DNA of 12,358 nt from Planctomycetaceae bacterium (GCA_029259875.1 JAJDEK010000120.1:1-12358); one strand, 5' to 3'; numbered from the stretch's first letter, positions 1 through 7,502 are shown. Program-made: numbers and translations. The notes: generated by a model from the sequence alone, not told the origin.

Positions 1-7
1 ATATTGT

Positions 8-36
8 TTGAAGTGACTGTCGTAAAACGTTTTAAC
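8..36 (+). promoter_or_regulatory. Candidate xylA promoter
   Basis: TTGAAG (8-13) and TTTAAC (31-36) are separated by 17 bases, each matching four of six sigma-70 consensus positions. The resulting leader would be only about a dozen bases. An AGG at 45-47 lies 8 bases before the xylA start and can serve as ribosome binding site. The hexamers are imperfect, and the true promoter could lie left of the window. Confidence 0.3.
23..34. promoter_or_regulatory. 12-bp palindrome, candidate operator of xylA
   Basis: TAAAACGTTTTA is a perfect 12-bp palindrome with a central CG, ending 21 bases before the xylA start codon and overlapping the candidate -10 region. LacI/GalR-family repressors commonly bind AT-flanked palindromes centred on CG, so a sugar-responsive repressor is a reasonable guess. 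No regulator gene is present in the window, so the identity of the binding protein is inference. Confidence 0.4.
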
Positions 37-55
37 CACTTTTCAGGTAAGCATC

Positions 56-1366
56 ATGGAATACTTTGCAGATATCCCCCAAATTGAGTATGAAGGCCCA
101 CAGAGCAAAAATTCACTTGCATTCAAGCACTACAACCCCGAAGAGATACTCGAAGGCCAATCGATGCGAGATCTTTTTCGGTTCAGCATCTGTTATTGGC
201 ATACATTTCGTGGTACCGGAAGTGACCCGTTTGGAGGGGCAACGCTGCAGCGTCCCTGGGATGATGGTTCGAATTCTGTTGAAAACGCGCTCAAGCGTGT
301 AGATGTCGCATTCGAATTCTTTGAAAAGCTGCAAGCCCCTTATTACTGTTTTCATGATAAAGACGTCTCTCCTGATGGTGATACCTTAAAAGAGGCGAAC
401 GATAACTTTGATCGGATAGCAGATAAGCTACAGGAAGCCCAGGAACGTACTGGCATCAAGCTGTTATGGGGAACCGCAAATATGTTCTCGCATCCCCGTT
501 TTATGCATGGTGCCGCTACCAGCCCGAATGCAGACGTCTTTGCTTATGCAGCCGCACAGGTGAAAAAAGCAATGGAGGTCACTCATCGTCTGGGGGGCGA
601 AAACTATGTGTTTTGGGGTGGCCGTGAAGGCTATATGAATCTGTTCAATACCGATATGAAACGTGAATTGGATCATCTGGCACAGTTCATGCATTTGGCA
701 GTAGAGCACGCACAAAAGATTGGTTTCAAGGGACAGTTCCTGTTTGAACCCAAGCCAAAAGAACCTACTAAGCATCAATATGATTTCGATGCTGCCGCCT
801 GTTTGAATTTCTTGCGAGCCAATGATCTGTTAGATCATGTGAAACTGAATATCGAAACGAACCATGCAACACTGGCAGGCCACACGATGATGCATGAACT
901 GGTTTACTCTTCGATTCAGGGGGCGCTCGGAAGTATTGATGCCAATACGGGTGACTTGTTACTTGGTTGGGACACTGATCAATTTCCAACCGACATTTAT
1001 CTGGCAACGCAGTGTATGCTCGCCATTCTCGATCAGGGTGGACTGGCTCCCGGTGGTGTCAATTTTGATGCGAAAGTAAGACGAGAAAGTTTCGAGCCGA
1101 TCGATTTATTTTATGCTCACATCGGTGGTATGGATGCTTTTGCCCGTGGTGCGAAAATTGCGGCACAGATTCGAAAAGATGGTGTCCTTTCCGATTTTGT
1201 AGCCAAACGTTATACAAGCTACGATGAAGGTATCGGTAAACAAATTGAAGCGGGCAGTCTCTCTTTTGCTGATCTGGAAGCCTATATGCTGGAGAAGGGA
1301 GATTCTGCTCCTAATTCAAGTGGTCGTCAGGAATGGATCGAAAACGTAATCAATGACTACCTTTAA
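56..1366 (+). CDS. xylA: Xylose isomerase
   Basis: Catalyses the metal-dependent isomerisation of D-xylose to D-xylulose (and, in the family, D-glucose to D-fructose) in the cytoplasm. The 436 residues match the long class II enzymes (the E. coli enzyme is 440). The active-site set is complete and offset by one from E. coli numbering: His100 and Asp103 in CFHDKD, Glu231 and Lys233 in LFEPKPKEP, Glu267 and His270 in LNIETNH, Asp295, Asp306 and Asp308 in GWDTDQF, and Asp338 in NFDAK. The signature VFWGGREGY lies at 185-193. The ATG at 56 is preceded by AGG with 8-base spacing, and the N-terminus fits the family. It appears monocistronic: a hairpin terminator follows, and no xylulokinase or transporter gene is visible. 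The palindrome at 23-34 may make it inducible. Confidence 0.97.
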   Translation: MEYFADIPQIEYEGPQSKNSLAFKHYNPEEILEGQSMRDLFRFSICYWHTFRGTGSDPFGGATLQRPWDDGSNSVENALKRVDVAFEFFEKLQAPYYCFHDKDVSPDGDTLKEANDNFDRIADKLQEAQERTGIKLLWGTANMFSHPRFMHGAATSPNADVFAYAAAQVKKAMEVTHRLGGENYVFWGGREGYMNLFNTDMKRELDHLAQFMHLAVEHAQKIGFKGQFLFEPKPKEPTKHQYDFDAAACLNFLRANDLLDHVKLNIETNHATLAGHTMMHELVYSSIQGALGSIDANTGDLLLGWDTDQFPTDIYLATQCMLAILDQGGLAPGGVNFDAKVRRESFEPIDLFYAHIGGMDAFARGAKIAAQIRKDGVLSDFVAKRYTSYDEGIGKQIEAGSLSFADLEAYMLEKGDSAPNSSGRQEWIENVINDYL

Positions 1367-1399
1367 TAGAAGCTTTTAGTAGAACTTAAAATTTGAATT

Positions 1400-1438
1400 C
1401 AACCCTCTATCTATCATCAATGCAGAGGGTTGTTTTCT
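1400..1438 (+). terminator. Intrinsic terminator of xylA
   Basis: A perfect 9-bp inverted repeat (CAACCCTCT at 1400-1408 with AGAGGGTTG at 1424-1432) encloses a 15-base loop and is followed by TTTTCT. It begins 34 bases after the xylA stop codon, so it very likely ends that transcript. The T-tract is short and the loop rather large, but stem pairing is perfect. Confidence 0.7.
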
Positions 1439-1501
1439 ATTCATGAGAACGAATATAGATTTTTCGACGCTTACCTCAATTTCAGACAGTATGCTTTAGT
1501 C

Positions 1502-1528
1502 AGGACTCAAACACATGCTTTTGAGCCT
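1502..1528 (+). other. Hairpin between xylA and the small membrane protein gene
   Basis: AGG-A-CTCAAA (1502-1511) pairs with TTTGAGCCT (1520-1528), giving nine base pairs with one bulged A (1505) and an 8-base loop. No T-run follows, so it is not an intrinsic terminator. It lies about 115 bases before the 54-codon ORF and could be part of its leader. It could also be a chance structure. Confidence 0.25.
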
Positions 1529-1644
1529 ACGTGATTGTATCGATATTGCCGTTTATCATGTTTGTTCTGATTCGGCATAAAAGGGTGAATCCAATACTTT
1601 CGTCTTCGGATCGCCTGTTAGCATCACATATTTGAGGGTGAGTG

Positions 1645-1809
1645 ATGATTGAAACAATTCTGGATACGTGCCGAGAGTATTCCAACTTTTATATCAATTA
1701 CTTGAATAAAAGATGGGATAATATTTCACCGATGGAATATGGTACCGTTTTGATTGTGATCGCTTTAGTTGGCTGGTTGCTGATGCGAAATGGCGCCCGC
1801 AAAACCTGA
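1645..1809 (+). CDS. Small single-pass membrane protein (54 aa), function unknown
   Basis: An ATG at 1645 opens 54 codons to TGA at 1807, preceded by a good Shine-Dalgarno-like GAGGGTG (1634-1640) at 4-base spacing. The protein begins MIETILDTCREYSNFYINYL, an amphipathic, tyrosine- and asparagine-rich head. One hydrophobic helix follows at about residues 33-47 (GTVLIVIALVGWLLM), and the end is the basic tail RNGARKT. The basic C-terminus suggests a tail-anchored type, with the tail in the cytoplasm by the positive-inside rule. I do not recognise a family. The ribosome binding site, the clean helix and isolation from other genes support a real gene. Its short length keeps confidence moderate, and no partner gene gives a functional clue. 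Confidence 0.6.
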   Translation: MIETILDTCREYSNFYINYLNKRWDNISPMEYGTVLIVIALVGWLLMRNGARKT

Positions 1810-2176
1810 TCAAATCATCAAATCAGCTTTGTGAAGCATGCACTGCTGAGTAGTCCGTGTTCATGCTCGAAATACCCTCTTATTCCTCTCCCTAGATTCC
1901 TCTTGCTTGCTTTCGGAAAATGACTAAGATTCCCTCCCTTCCCAAGGACAATTTATTTAGAAGCTTCAAATAGAACGCTCTATTTTTTGTTTTTTTTGAA
2001 AAACAATGCAATCAGTCAGACTACTGAATGCCGATGAATTCTAAACCTTCGGGAGTCAGAGATTAATTTTATTTAAAATATCTGAGTTGTGGTGAATTTT
2101 TCGATTTTGATTTGAATCACCCGTCGACGATGGTATTTACAATGCATACAATGGAATCAGTATTCTGTCATTTCAA
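1810..2176. other. Intergenic stretch without a recognisable gene
   Basis: This 367-base AT-rich stretch holds no convincing ORF on either strand. It contains an AGCATG/CATGCT inverted repeat (1835-1840 and 1862-1867) without a T-tract, a pyrimidine-rich segment around 1870-1940, and the AT-rich terminator-like hairpin listed separately at 1968-1997. Two poor promoter pairings lie near its right end: TTGAAT (2112-2117) with TATTTA (2134-2139) at 16 bases, and TTTACA (2136-2141) with TATTCT (2161-2166) at 19 bases. Either could drive the candidate RNA that begins near 2177. Confidence 0.5.
1968..1997 (+). terminator. AT-rich candidate terminator of the 54-aa gene
   Basis: AAATAGA (1968-1974) and TCTATTT (1979-1985) form a perfect 7-bp stem with the 4-base loop ACGC. 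The stem runs into T6-G-T8 (1983-1997). The stem is weak because only one pair is G-C, but the U-tract is very strong. It lies about 160 bases after the 54-codon ORF and is the first plausible terminator downstream of it. Confidence 0.4.
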
Positions 2177-2338
2177 ATTCCGTCGGAGGATCCTAAACCT
2201 TAGCATGGACCGGAATCAATAGTGGTGAGTGCCAAGCACTACCCGATTCACCGTCCTTCTTGCAGCGACCCCACCGTCGCAACGTAATGACAGTTAATAC
2301 TATGAAAGTCGTGACCTCGTCGAGGCACGGCTTTTTTT
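2177..2338 (+). ncRNA. Candidate small structured RNA, about 160 nt, unknown family
   Basis: Four hairpins follow one another in a gene-free region. First, ATTCCGTC (2177-2184) pairs with GA-C-CGGAAT (2208-2216), with one bulged C, and encloses CTAA-ACC-TTAG (2193-2203). Second, GGT-G-AGTGC (2224-2232) pairs with GCACTACC (2236-2243) over the 3-base loop CAA. Third, GCGAC and GTCGC (2265-2280) close a 6-base loop. Last comes the strong intrinsic terminator at 2305-2338. The segment looks more GC-rich than its AT-rich flanks. Dense local pairing plus a terminator, with no ORF longer than about 22 sense codons, suggests an independent sRNA. It could instead be a leader element of the kinase gene at 2491, though transcription would have to pass the terminator. 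It lacks the tetraloop and core I would expect of SRP RNA, and I cannot assign a family. Confidence 0.45.
2305..2338 (+). terminator. Strong intrinsic terminator
   Basis: GTCGTG-A-CCTC (2308-2318) pairs with GAGGCACGGC (2322-2331), giving ten pairs with one G-T wobble and one bulged A (2314), over a 3-base loop. Seven T residues follow (2332-2338), and A2305-A2307 can pair with the first Ts. It is the best terminator in the window. It has no protein-coding gene immediately upstream, which is the main argument for a transcribed RNA here. Confidence 0.8.
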
Positions 2339-2414
2339 ATTCACTTGTTGACAGATTTGCATTAGATTCACCGATTGAGATTTCCGTACTTCTCAAAGAA
2401 AATCAATTCGGTTC

Positions 2415-2443
2415 TTGAACCTTGAGTTTGAAAATGACACAAT
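2415..2443 (+). promoter_or_regulatory. Candidate promoter of the membrane kinase gene
   Basis: TTGAAC (2415-2420) and CACAAT (2438-2443) are spaced by 17 bases, which would place the start of transcription about 40 bases before the ATG at 2491. A perfect TTGACA sits at 2348-2353 but has no acceptable -10 at 16-18 bases. Both are weak predictions, because many planctomycete promoters do not follow the sigma-70 consensus. Confidence 0.25.
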
Positions 2444-2490
2444 CAATGTTCTTAAGTTAAACATCAAGTTCATCGGTATCGATCATTTTC

Positions 2491-4686
2491 ATGAGTGCAT
2501 CAAAGTCTTCACTTGGCAGATCTTTTTCCCAATCATTTCTGAATTCCTTTTCCCGTTCGAAACTGTTTTTGAAGGGGAACATGTGGATCTGGCCGATTGC
2601 CGGAACCATGTTGTTATTAGTGCTTGCATTCATTGTGCGATCGGTGGTTGAGCAATCGAGTAAGCAAACGGTTGCTGATAATTTGCAGGCCATTCTGAAT
2701 GCTGATGTGGCGGCACTGAATATCTGGCTGGAGCGTGAAGAGTCATTAGCAATAGTACTCGCTAACGAGCCACGCATTCAAGAATTGACGAAAGACCTTA
2801 GCACGGTTGATCAAGAGAATCCAGATGATCGTGAAGCCCTATTGCAATCAAAGTCACTGGATGCACTACGGAATGAATTCAAGTCTGAAATGGAACATCT
2901 AGGATATTTGGATGTAGGTTTACTCAGCCTTAGTGGTAGAGTTTTAGCGTCCACTCGGGATGAACCTGTGGGAAGAGCTAATCTACCGATCCAGAAATCA
3001 TCTCTGGAAAAGGTTCAGCAAGGTACGGCTACAGTAACACGACCTTTTGAGAGTCTGTTTGCTCGCAAGGCAGATTCAGGGGAGTTAAAAGCGGGGCTGC
3101 CAACAATGCTCGCGATGGCTCCTGTGAGGGATGAATTGGGGACGGTACTTGCAGTATTAGTACTCATGATTCGACCGGATATTGATTTCACTCGAATTCT
3201 TTCCATTGCGCGCGCAGGCAAGTCTGGGGAAACATATGCATTTGATAAAGACGGGCTGCTTTTATCTCAAAGTCGATTTGATGATGAGTTGAAAATGATC
3301 GGTCTCATTCCGGACCGAGAGGATGCACGCTCGATTCTGAATATTCAAATACGTGATCCCCAAGTGAATATGGTCGATGGTAATCGTCCTACATTAAGAC
3401 TTGCTGAGCGACCTTTAACTCAGATGGCAGCAACAGCCGTACAAAATCAGAATGGGGTCGATGTCAATGGTTACCGCGACTACCGGGGCGTTCCTGTCGT
3501 GGGGGCGTGGACGTGGTTACCAGAATACGGAATGGGTGTGGCTACCGAGATGGATGCTGCTGAGGCCTATCGCCCTCTTAATTTGTTGCGATACAGTTTC
3601 TGGGGCTTGTTTTGTTTATTGGTCGTTGGCTCTGTAGCGATCTTTATTTTTACAGTGATTGTTGCGAAGAAGGATCAAGAAACTCGACGTGCAGTGATCA
3701 AGGCTAAACAACTAGGACAATACGCCCTCGATGAAAAACTGGGCGAGGGAGGGATGGGAGTTGTCTATCGCGGGCATCATGCCATGCTCAGGCGACCAAC
3801 GGCAATCAAGCTTTTGGATATTGAGAAAACCACTGATGAAGCCGTCGCCCGATTTGAACGAGAAGTACAGCTAACCAGTCAATTGAACCACCCAAATACC
3901 ATTGCCATCTATGATTATGGTCGCACTCCGGAAGGAGTGTTTTATTATGCGATGGAATTGTTGGAAGGTATCAATTTGGATGACTTGGTGAAACAGTATG
4001 GTGCCTTGCCAGAAAATCGGGTGATTTATCTGCTGAAACAGATTGCCGGTTCGTTGTCCGAAGCACATGGTATAGGAGTCGTTCATCGCGATGTGAAACC
4101 GGCCAATATCTTTTTGACGCATAGAGGGGGCGTTTATGATTTCATCAAGCTGCTCGATTTTGGTTTGGTGAAAGCCATTGATGGGAGGGAACAAGCTTCG
4201 TTGACTTCCGCTAATTCCATGGCAGGAACTCCCATGTATCTTTCACCCGAAGGGATTAAGAGTCCTGACCAAGTCGATGCCCGAAGTGACCTCTATGCAC
4301 TCGGGGCTGTCGCTTATTATCTGTTGACAGGAAGTACCGTCTTTGATGGTGAGTCTATTATCGAAATTTGCATGAAACACACACAGCAAGAGCCTGAACC
4401 CCCTTCAAAACGATTAGGCAAGCCAGTGTCTGAGGATCTGGAGCAAATCATCATGAGATGTTTGGAGAAAGATCCCACAAAACGACCGCAGACTGCGGCT
4501 GAAGTTGTTCAGGAGCTTTCAGCCTGTCGTATGGACGATAAGTGGACCATTTTGGATGCTGATAACTGGTGGAAACATCAAATGGAAAATGGTACTACGT
4601 TGATTCAATCTTCGCCTGAAATCAAACCCCAATCGAATTCGGCAGCGGATGCCACTTTCATAGTCAATCTGTCGAAAGAAGAATAA
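2491..4686 (+). CDS. Membrane-anchored Ser/Thr protein kinase with Cache-like extracytoplasmic sensor
   Basis: This 731-residue receptor kinase phosphorylates Ser/Thr on unknown targets. A serine-rich cytoplasmic head (1-30) is followed by transmembrane helix 1 (about 32-50), an extracytoplasmic region (about 55-365), helix 2 (about 370-392), and the kinase domain (about 411-680). The sensor resembles double-Cache domains, with AGKSGETYAFDKDGLLL near 242-258 and GYRDYRGVPVVGAWTWLP near 327-344. All catalytic elements are present: glycine loop GEGGMG (418-423), Lys440, Glu458, HRD (532-534) with Lys536 and Asn539, DFG (556-558), and SPE (585-587) in place of APE. The basic Arg of HRD implies activation-loop regulation. 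A 50-residue tail follows. The ATG at 2491 lacks a clear Shine-Dalgarno sequence; Met31 is an alternative but would leave almost nothing before helix 1. The gene stands alone, convergent with the next. The ligand is not predictable. Confidence 0.93.
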   Translation: MSASKSSLGRSFSQSFLNSFSRSKLFLKGNMWIWPIAGTMLLLVLAFIVRSVVEQSSKQTVADNLQAILNADVAALNIWLEREESLAIVLANEPRIQELTKDLSTVDQENPDDREALLQSKSLDALRNEFKSEMEHLGYLDVGLLSLSGRVLASTRDEPVGRANLPIQKSSLEKVQQGTATVTRPFESLFARKADSGELKAGLPTMLAMAPVRDELGTVLAVLVLMIRPDIDFTRILSIARAGKSGETYAFDKDGLLLSQSRFDDELKMIGLIPDREDARSILNIQIRDPQVNMVDGNRPTLRLAERPLTQMAATAVQNQNGVDVNGYRDYRGVPVVGAWTWLPEYGMGVATEMDAAEAYRPLNLLRYSFWGLFCLLVVGSVAIFIFTVIVAKKDQETRRAVIKAKQLGQYALDEKLGEGGMGVVYRGHHAMLRRPTAIKLLDIEKTTDEAVARFEREVQLTSQLNHPNTIAIYDYGRTPEGVFYYAMELLEGINLDDLVKQYGALPENRVIYLLKQIAGSLSEAHGIGVVHRDVKPANIFLTHRGGVYDFIKLLDFGLVKAIDGREQASLTSANSMAGTPMYLSPEGIKSPDQVDARSDLYALGAVAYYLLTGSTVFDGESIIEICMKHTQQEPEPPSKRLGKPVSEDLEQIIMRCLEKDPTKRPQTAAEVVQELSACRMDDKWTILDADNWWKHQMENGTTLIQSSPEIKPQSNSAADATFIVNLSKEE

Positions 4687-4701
4687 GGGTTCTATCGACT
4701 C

Positions 4702-6021
4702 TTAGTGAATGTCACTTTTGATCGCTTCCAGAGGAACAAAATTGGGGGGATCGGTCTTTGAACCAGATGTGGCAGGAGCACGGTTCGCCAGAATTCCTGG
4801 AGCGGCCGTTTGGCTATGATCGGTTCCTTCGTAAACACCGAAGTCATTGAAGAAAAATTTCTTAGCAATACGATAAACAAAGCTCTTTTCAGGTACTTCG
4901 TTACCTGGAGAATATTGTGAAGTGCGTGTTTCCAAATTTTGCAGTTCCAGCATCGCCTGTTTCCGAGCAGTGGAATCTTTGGCACCATGTTTTTTGACGA
5001 GGTCTTCCAGTAAATCAGGTCGTTCCAGAATGATGCAGCCGCGTGTGTTTTGCTGTACGACCTGTCTGAAGTCTTTCAGGAACTCTGATTGTACGAACTT
5101 TTCTTTCAGAGTTTTCGATTCATCGTGAATGGAATCAGTGGCAAACTGGATTACAGGACATGGTTCGATATCTCCCCAGGGGTTGATATGATGGCTGAGC
5201 CCTGTAGCAGCCGGGCAGAGTGCAGTACCATCGTGGTCGAAATAAGCGTCGATAACACCGATCGGTTTTCGAGAGCGCATCTCTACAACGAACTTTCGGG
5301 CGCGTAGTTGTTCTTCTGGCGATAGTGCCAATTCGGGGTTGGGCTCCGGACCTGCGACACGATAGATGTGATACCAGCAATACATCACACCCATTTCAAT
5401 CAACTTATCAACCCATTCTTCAGTGAGCAAATCATCGATGTTAGATTTGCAAAGGCTAGTACATACCCCTGTAAGTAATTTATTATTTAGACAATTTTGG
5501 ATCCCCTGCATTGTCTTTTCATACACATCATTGCGTCCTCTGCGGAGGTTGCTGATGATTTCATTCCCTTCCACACTAATCAGTGGAGTGGCATTTCCGA
5601 GCTTACGGAGCTTTTTAGCGATTTCATCGGTGATGAATTGACCGTTCGTAAAAATCTGAAAGTAGCAGTCAGGATGGCGTTCCAGTATTTCCAGTAACTG
5701 CGGGTGCATAAACGGCTCTCCCCCCAGTATCCCGAAAAAGGAATTCCCCATTTCCTTTGCTTCCTTAATCAATCGCGACATCGCTTCTACATCGATTTTT
5801 TCCTGTTTGGCCGCGACGTCTACCCAACATCCCTGGCAGCGAAGATTACAACTGTTGATCACAGAGATGTAGAGAAATGGGGGGAAAAACTCTCCTCGTT
5901 TTAATCGTTTTTTGTGCTTGTGCACCGAGAGTGCACCTTTGAATCCAAAATTATAAGCCAATTTCCAGACGAGCCTTTTGTCTGTTTCCATCAAGACACG
6001 TTTGGCCATTTTGAAATACAT
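4702..6021 (-). CDS. Radical SAM protein with SPASM-like C-terminal region
   Basis: Uses S-adenosylmethionine and a [4Fe-4S] cluster for radical chemistry on an unknown substrate. Residue numbers here count from the longest possible frame (469 aa, GTG at 6111). The cluster motif CNLRCQGC gives Cys88, Cys92 and Cys95 in the canonical CxxxCxxC spacing. GGEP (130-133) contacts SAM, and FTNG (154-157) is another family strand. Cys299, Cys318 (in DIEPCP) and Cys359 suggest a reduced SPASM/twitch auxiliary cluster, as in the MoaA/PqqE/anaerobic-maturase group. I placed the start at the ATG at 6021 (Met31, 439 aa), since the basic segment following Met31 looks like a family N-terminus. GTG 6111, Met7 (6093), Met35 (6009) and Met41 (5991) are alternatives, and none has a clear ribosome binding site. 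No RiPP precursor or maturation gene lies beside it. The substrate is unknown, and hopanoid HpnH is unlikely because its motif differs. Confidence 0.88.
   Translation of the reverse strand: MYFKMAKRVLMETDKRLVWKLAYNFGFKGALSVHKHKKRLKRGEFFPPFLYISVINSCNLRCQGCWVDVAAKQEKIDVEAMSRLIKEAKEMGNSFFGILGGEPFMHPQLLEILERHPDCYFQIFTNGQFITDEIAKKLRKLGNATPLISVEGNEIISNLRRGRNDVYEKTMQGIQNCLNNKLLTGVCTSLCKSNIDDLLTEEWVDKLIEMGVMYCWYHIYRVAGPEPNPELALSPEEQLRARKFVVEMRSRKPIGVIDAYFDHDGTALCPAATGLSHHINPWGDIEPCPVIQFATDSIHDESKTLKEKFVQSEFLKDFRQVVQQNTRGCIILERPDLLEDLVKKHGAKDSTARKQAMLELQNLETRTSQYSPGNEVPEKSFVYRIAKKFFFNDFGVYEGTDHSQTAAPGILANRAPATSGSKTDPPNFVPLEAIKSDIH
4704..4719 (+). terminator. Weak candidate terminator at the convergent junction
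   Basis: AGTGA (4704-4708) and TCACT (4712-4716) form a 5-bp stem with a 3-base loop, followed by a run of four T. It lies 17 bases after the kinase stop and overlaps the last codons of the oppositely oriented radical SAM gene. The stem is short. It is listed because only 15 bases separate the two convergent genes and no better terminator is visible. Confidence 0.25.
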
Positions 6022-6180
6022 AGAGGAGCTCAATTCTGTATGAGAAGCTAAGATAGTGAACAAAAAATTGTTCTTCCTGACAATTCTACTCATTCGGCAG
6101 TCTAGAAACACCTGTTTCTACTAAAAAATACTCAGAATAATTCCATAGTACACAAACATTTAAGCTCTCACTGTAAATTG

Positions 6181-6193
6181 CATGAATTTCATG
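6181..6193. promoter_or_regulatory. Short palindrome in the divergent radical SAM/nagA region
   Basis: CATGAA-T-TTCATG is a perfect 13-base inverted repeat centred on one T. It lies about 30 bases upstream of the candidate nagA -35 hexamer and 70-160 bases upstream of the possible radical SAM starts. Its position would suit an operator for either gene, but no regulator is known and the arms are only six bases. Confidence 0.25.
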
Positions 6194-6223
6194 GTATAAG
6201 GCATTGTTCAGAAATTTCTTTTT

Positions 6224-6250
6224 TTGACTTTGATTGATATCTAGTATACT
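6224..6250 (+). promoter_or_regulatory. Candidate nagA promoter
   Basis: TTGACT (6224-6229) and TATACT (6245-6250) each match five of six sigma-70 consensus positions and are 15 bases apart, slightly short of the optimal 17. The implied transcript would have a leader of about 78 bases before the ATG at 6336. It lies in the divergent intergenic region and points toward nagA. The hexamers are the best matched pair in the window. Confidence 0.5.
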
Positions 6251-6335
6251 TTCTAAGTTTAAATAAAGCAGAAAAGCCGCTCAAACTGTAGAGACACTAT
6301 TCTGGTTCAAATTGTTTAAAAGCTCGAGGCAATTG

Positions 6336-7502
6336 ATGGAGTTAGTTGGAAGAAGATACGATACATATGAAGCTGTCAGCATTAAGATCAATGGAGAAAA
6401 AATATCTTCAATAGATTTGCTGCCCGATTCAGAAGCGGGAGATCTTCCCTTTATCGCTCCTTCAATGTTTGATTTACAGATCAATGGATACGGAGGGGTT
6501 TGGTTTAATCAGCAAGGTCTCACTGTAGAAGATGTTTGTTCGGTTTTAGAAAAGCATTACCAGTATGGCATTACCAGAATATGCCCAACATTGATCACAA
6601 GTTCCTATGAAGACTATGTAGGCGGTTTTTCAGCGATTCGAGAGGCTTGTGAACAGTATGAGTGGGTTAATCAAATGGTTCCCGGCTGTCATTTGGAAGG
6701 CCCCTATATATCTCCAATTCAAGGGCCTCGTGGCGCCCATCCTCTGGATCAGGTACGTGCTGCGGACTGGGATGAATTTTCCAGATTACAGGAGATCTCG
6801 GGAAATCGAATTCGTTTGATCACGTTGGCTCCTGAAGTGGAGAATGCGATTCCGTTTATCAAAAAAGCAGTCGCATCTGGTGTAGTGGTTTCAATTGGCC
6901 ATACGGCTGCTGAGCCAGAACAGATCACTGCAGCCGTTGACGCTGGTGCGCGTTTAAGTACACATTTAGGCAATGGCGCTCACGGAACACTACGTAGACA
7001 TCCCAACTATATTTGGGAACAGTTGGGAGAACCTCGGTTGATGGCTAGTATCATTACTGATGGACATCATCTGCCAGCCAGTGTGGTGAGAACTATTATT
7101 AAAACCAAGGGAGTAGAAAACACCGTCATTACTTGTGATGCTTCTGGTTTGGCTGGTTCTCCTCCAGGTATCTATGATGAGGGCTCGGTCAAAATGGAAG
7201 TACTCGAAGATGGTCCGATTGTAATTGCTGGTCAGCGTCAATTACTTGCTGGGTCAGGTGTAGAGACCGACACTTGTGTGACGACAGCCATCGATATGGC
7301 CGAGATTAGTCTGCAGGAAGCCTTGGATATGGCGGGCTCGAATCCCGCGCGATTATTGGGATTCGAAGAAATCAATCTCGAAGTCGGAGCGAGAGCCGAT
7401 CTGATCTTATTTCATTATGAAGGTGCCGGTTCTCGGATGAATCTTCAGACCACTTTGGCTTGTGGCGTTGTTAAATTCGGAACATTATTAGTTAATTCCT
7501 GA
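6336..7502 (+). CDS. nagA: N-acetylglucosamine-6-phosphate deacetylase
   Basis: Removes acetate from GlcNAc-6-phosphate to give glucosamine-6-phosphate, the committed step of amino-sugar use from chitin or peptidoglycan. I chose the ATG at 6336 (388 aa) because GAGG lies at 6326-6329 with 6-base spacing; the frame stays open to a TTG at 6312. Family motifs from this start are DLQINGYGG (46-54), where Gln48 and Asn50 replace the HxH of other amidohydrolases, HLEGPY (119-124) with metal ligand Glu121, SIGHTAA (186-192) with His189, STHLGNG (208-214) with His210, and TCDASGLAG (266-274) with catalytic Asp268. The C-terminal GARADLILF strand completes the small beta domain. Length is normal for the family. 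No nagB, nagE or GntR-type regulator is adjacent, so it stands alone. Confidence 0.94.
   Translation: MELVGRRYDTYEAVSIKINGEKISSIDLLPDSEAGDLPFIAPSMFDLQINGYGGVWFNQQGLTVEDVCSVLEKHYQYGITRICPTLITSSYEDYVGGFSAIREACEQYEWVNQMVPGCHLEGPYISPIQGPRGAHPLDQVRAADWDEFSRLQEISGNRIRLITLAPEVENAIPFIKKAVASGVVVSIGHTAAEPEQITAAVDAGARLSTHLGNGAHGTLRRHPNYIWEQLGEPRLMASIITDGHHLPASVVRTIIKTKGVENTVITCDASGLAGSPPGIYDEGSVKMEVLEDGPIVIAGQRQLLAGSGVETDTCVTTAIDMAEISLQEALDMAGSNPARLLGFEEINLEVGARADLILFHYEGAGSRMNLQTTLACGVVKFGTLLVNS

Noticed and set aside
1835..1867. AGCATG/CATGCT inverted repeat after the 54-codon ORF as a terminator
   Set aside because: The 21-base loop is only partly paired and no T-tract follows, so it does not meet the intrinsic terminator pattern.
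2222..2286. Short GTG-started frame (about 22 codons) through the candidate RNA
   Set aside because: It has no ribosome binding site, and its codons coincide with the paired arms of the hairpins, so RNA structure explains the sequence better.
2348..2353. Perfect TTGACA -35 hexamer upstream of the membrane kinase
   Set aside because: At spacings of 16-18 bases the candidate -10 sequences (ACCGAT, CCGATT, CGATTG) match the consensus poorly, so I did not call a promoter here.
2415..2651. 78-codon + strand frame across the kinase start
   Set aside because: It overlaps the kinase N-terminus in another frame, has no ribosome binding site and shows no family-like sequence. The kinase frame is clearly the real one.
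4702..6111. Radical SAM gene as hopanoid enzyme HpnH
   Set aside because: The cluster motif surroundings (CNLRCQGCWVDV) and the cysteine-containing C-terminal region differ from what I know of HpnH, and no hopanoid genes are adjacent.
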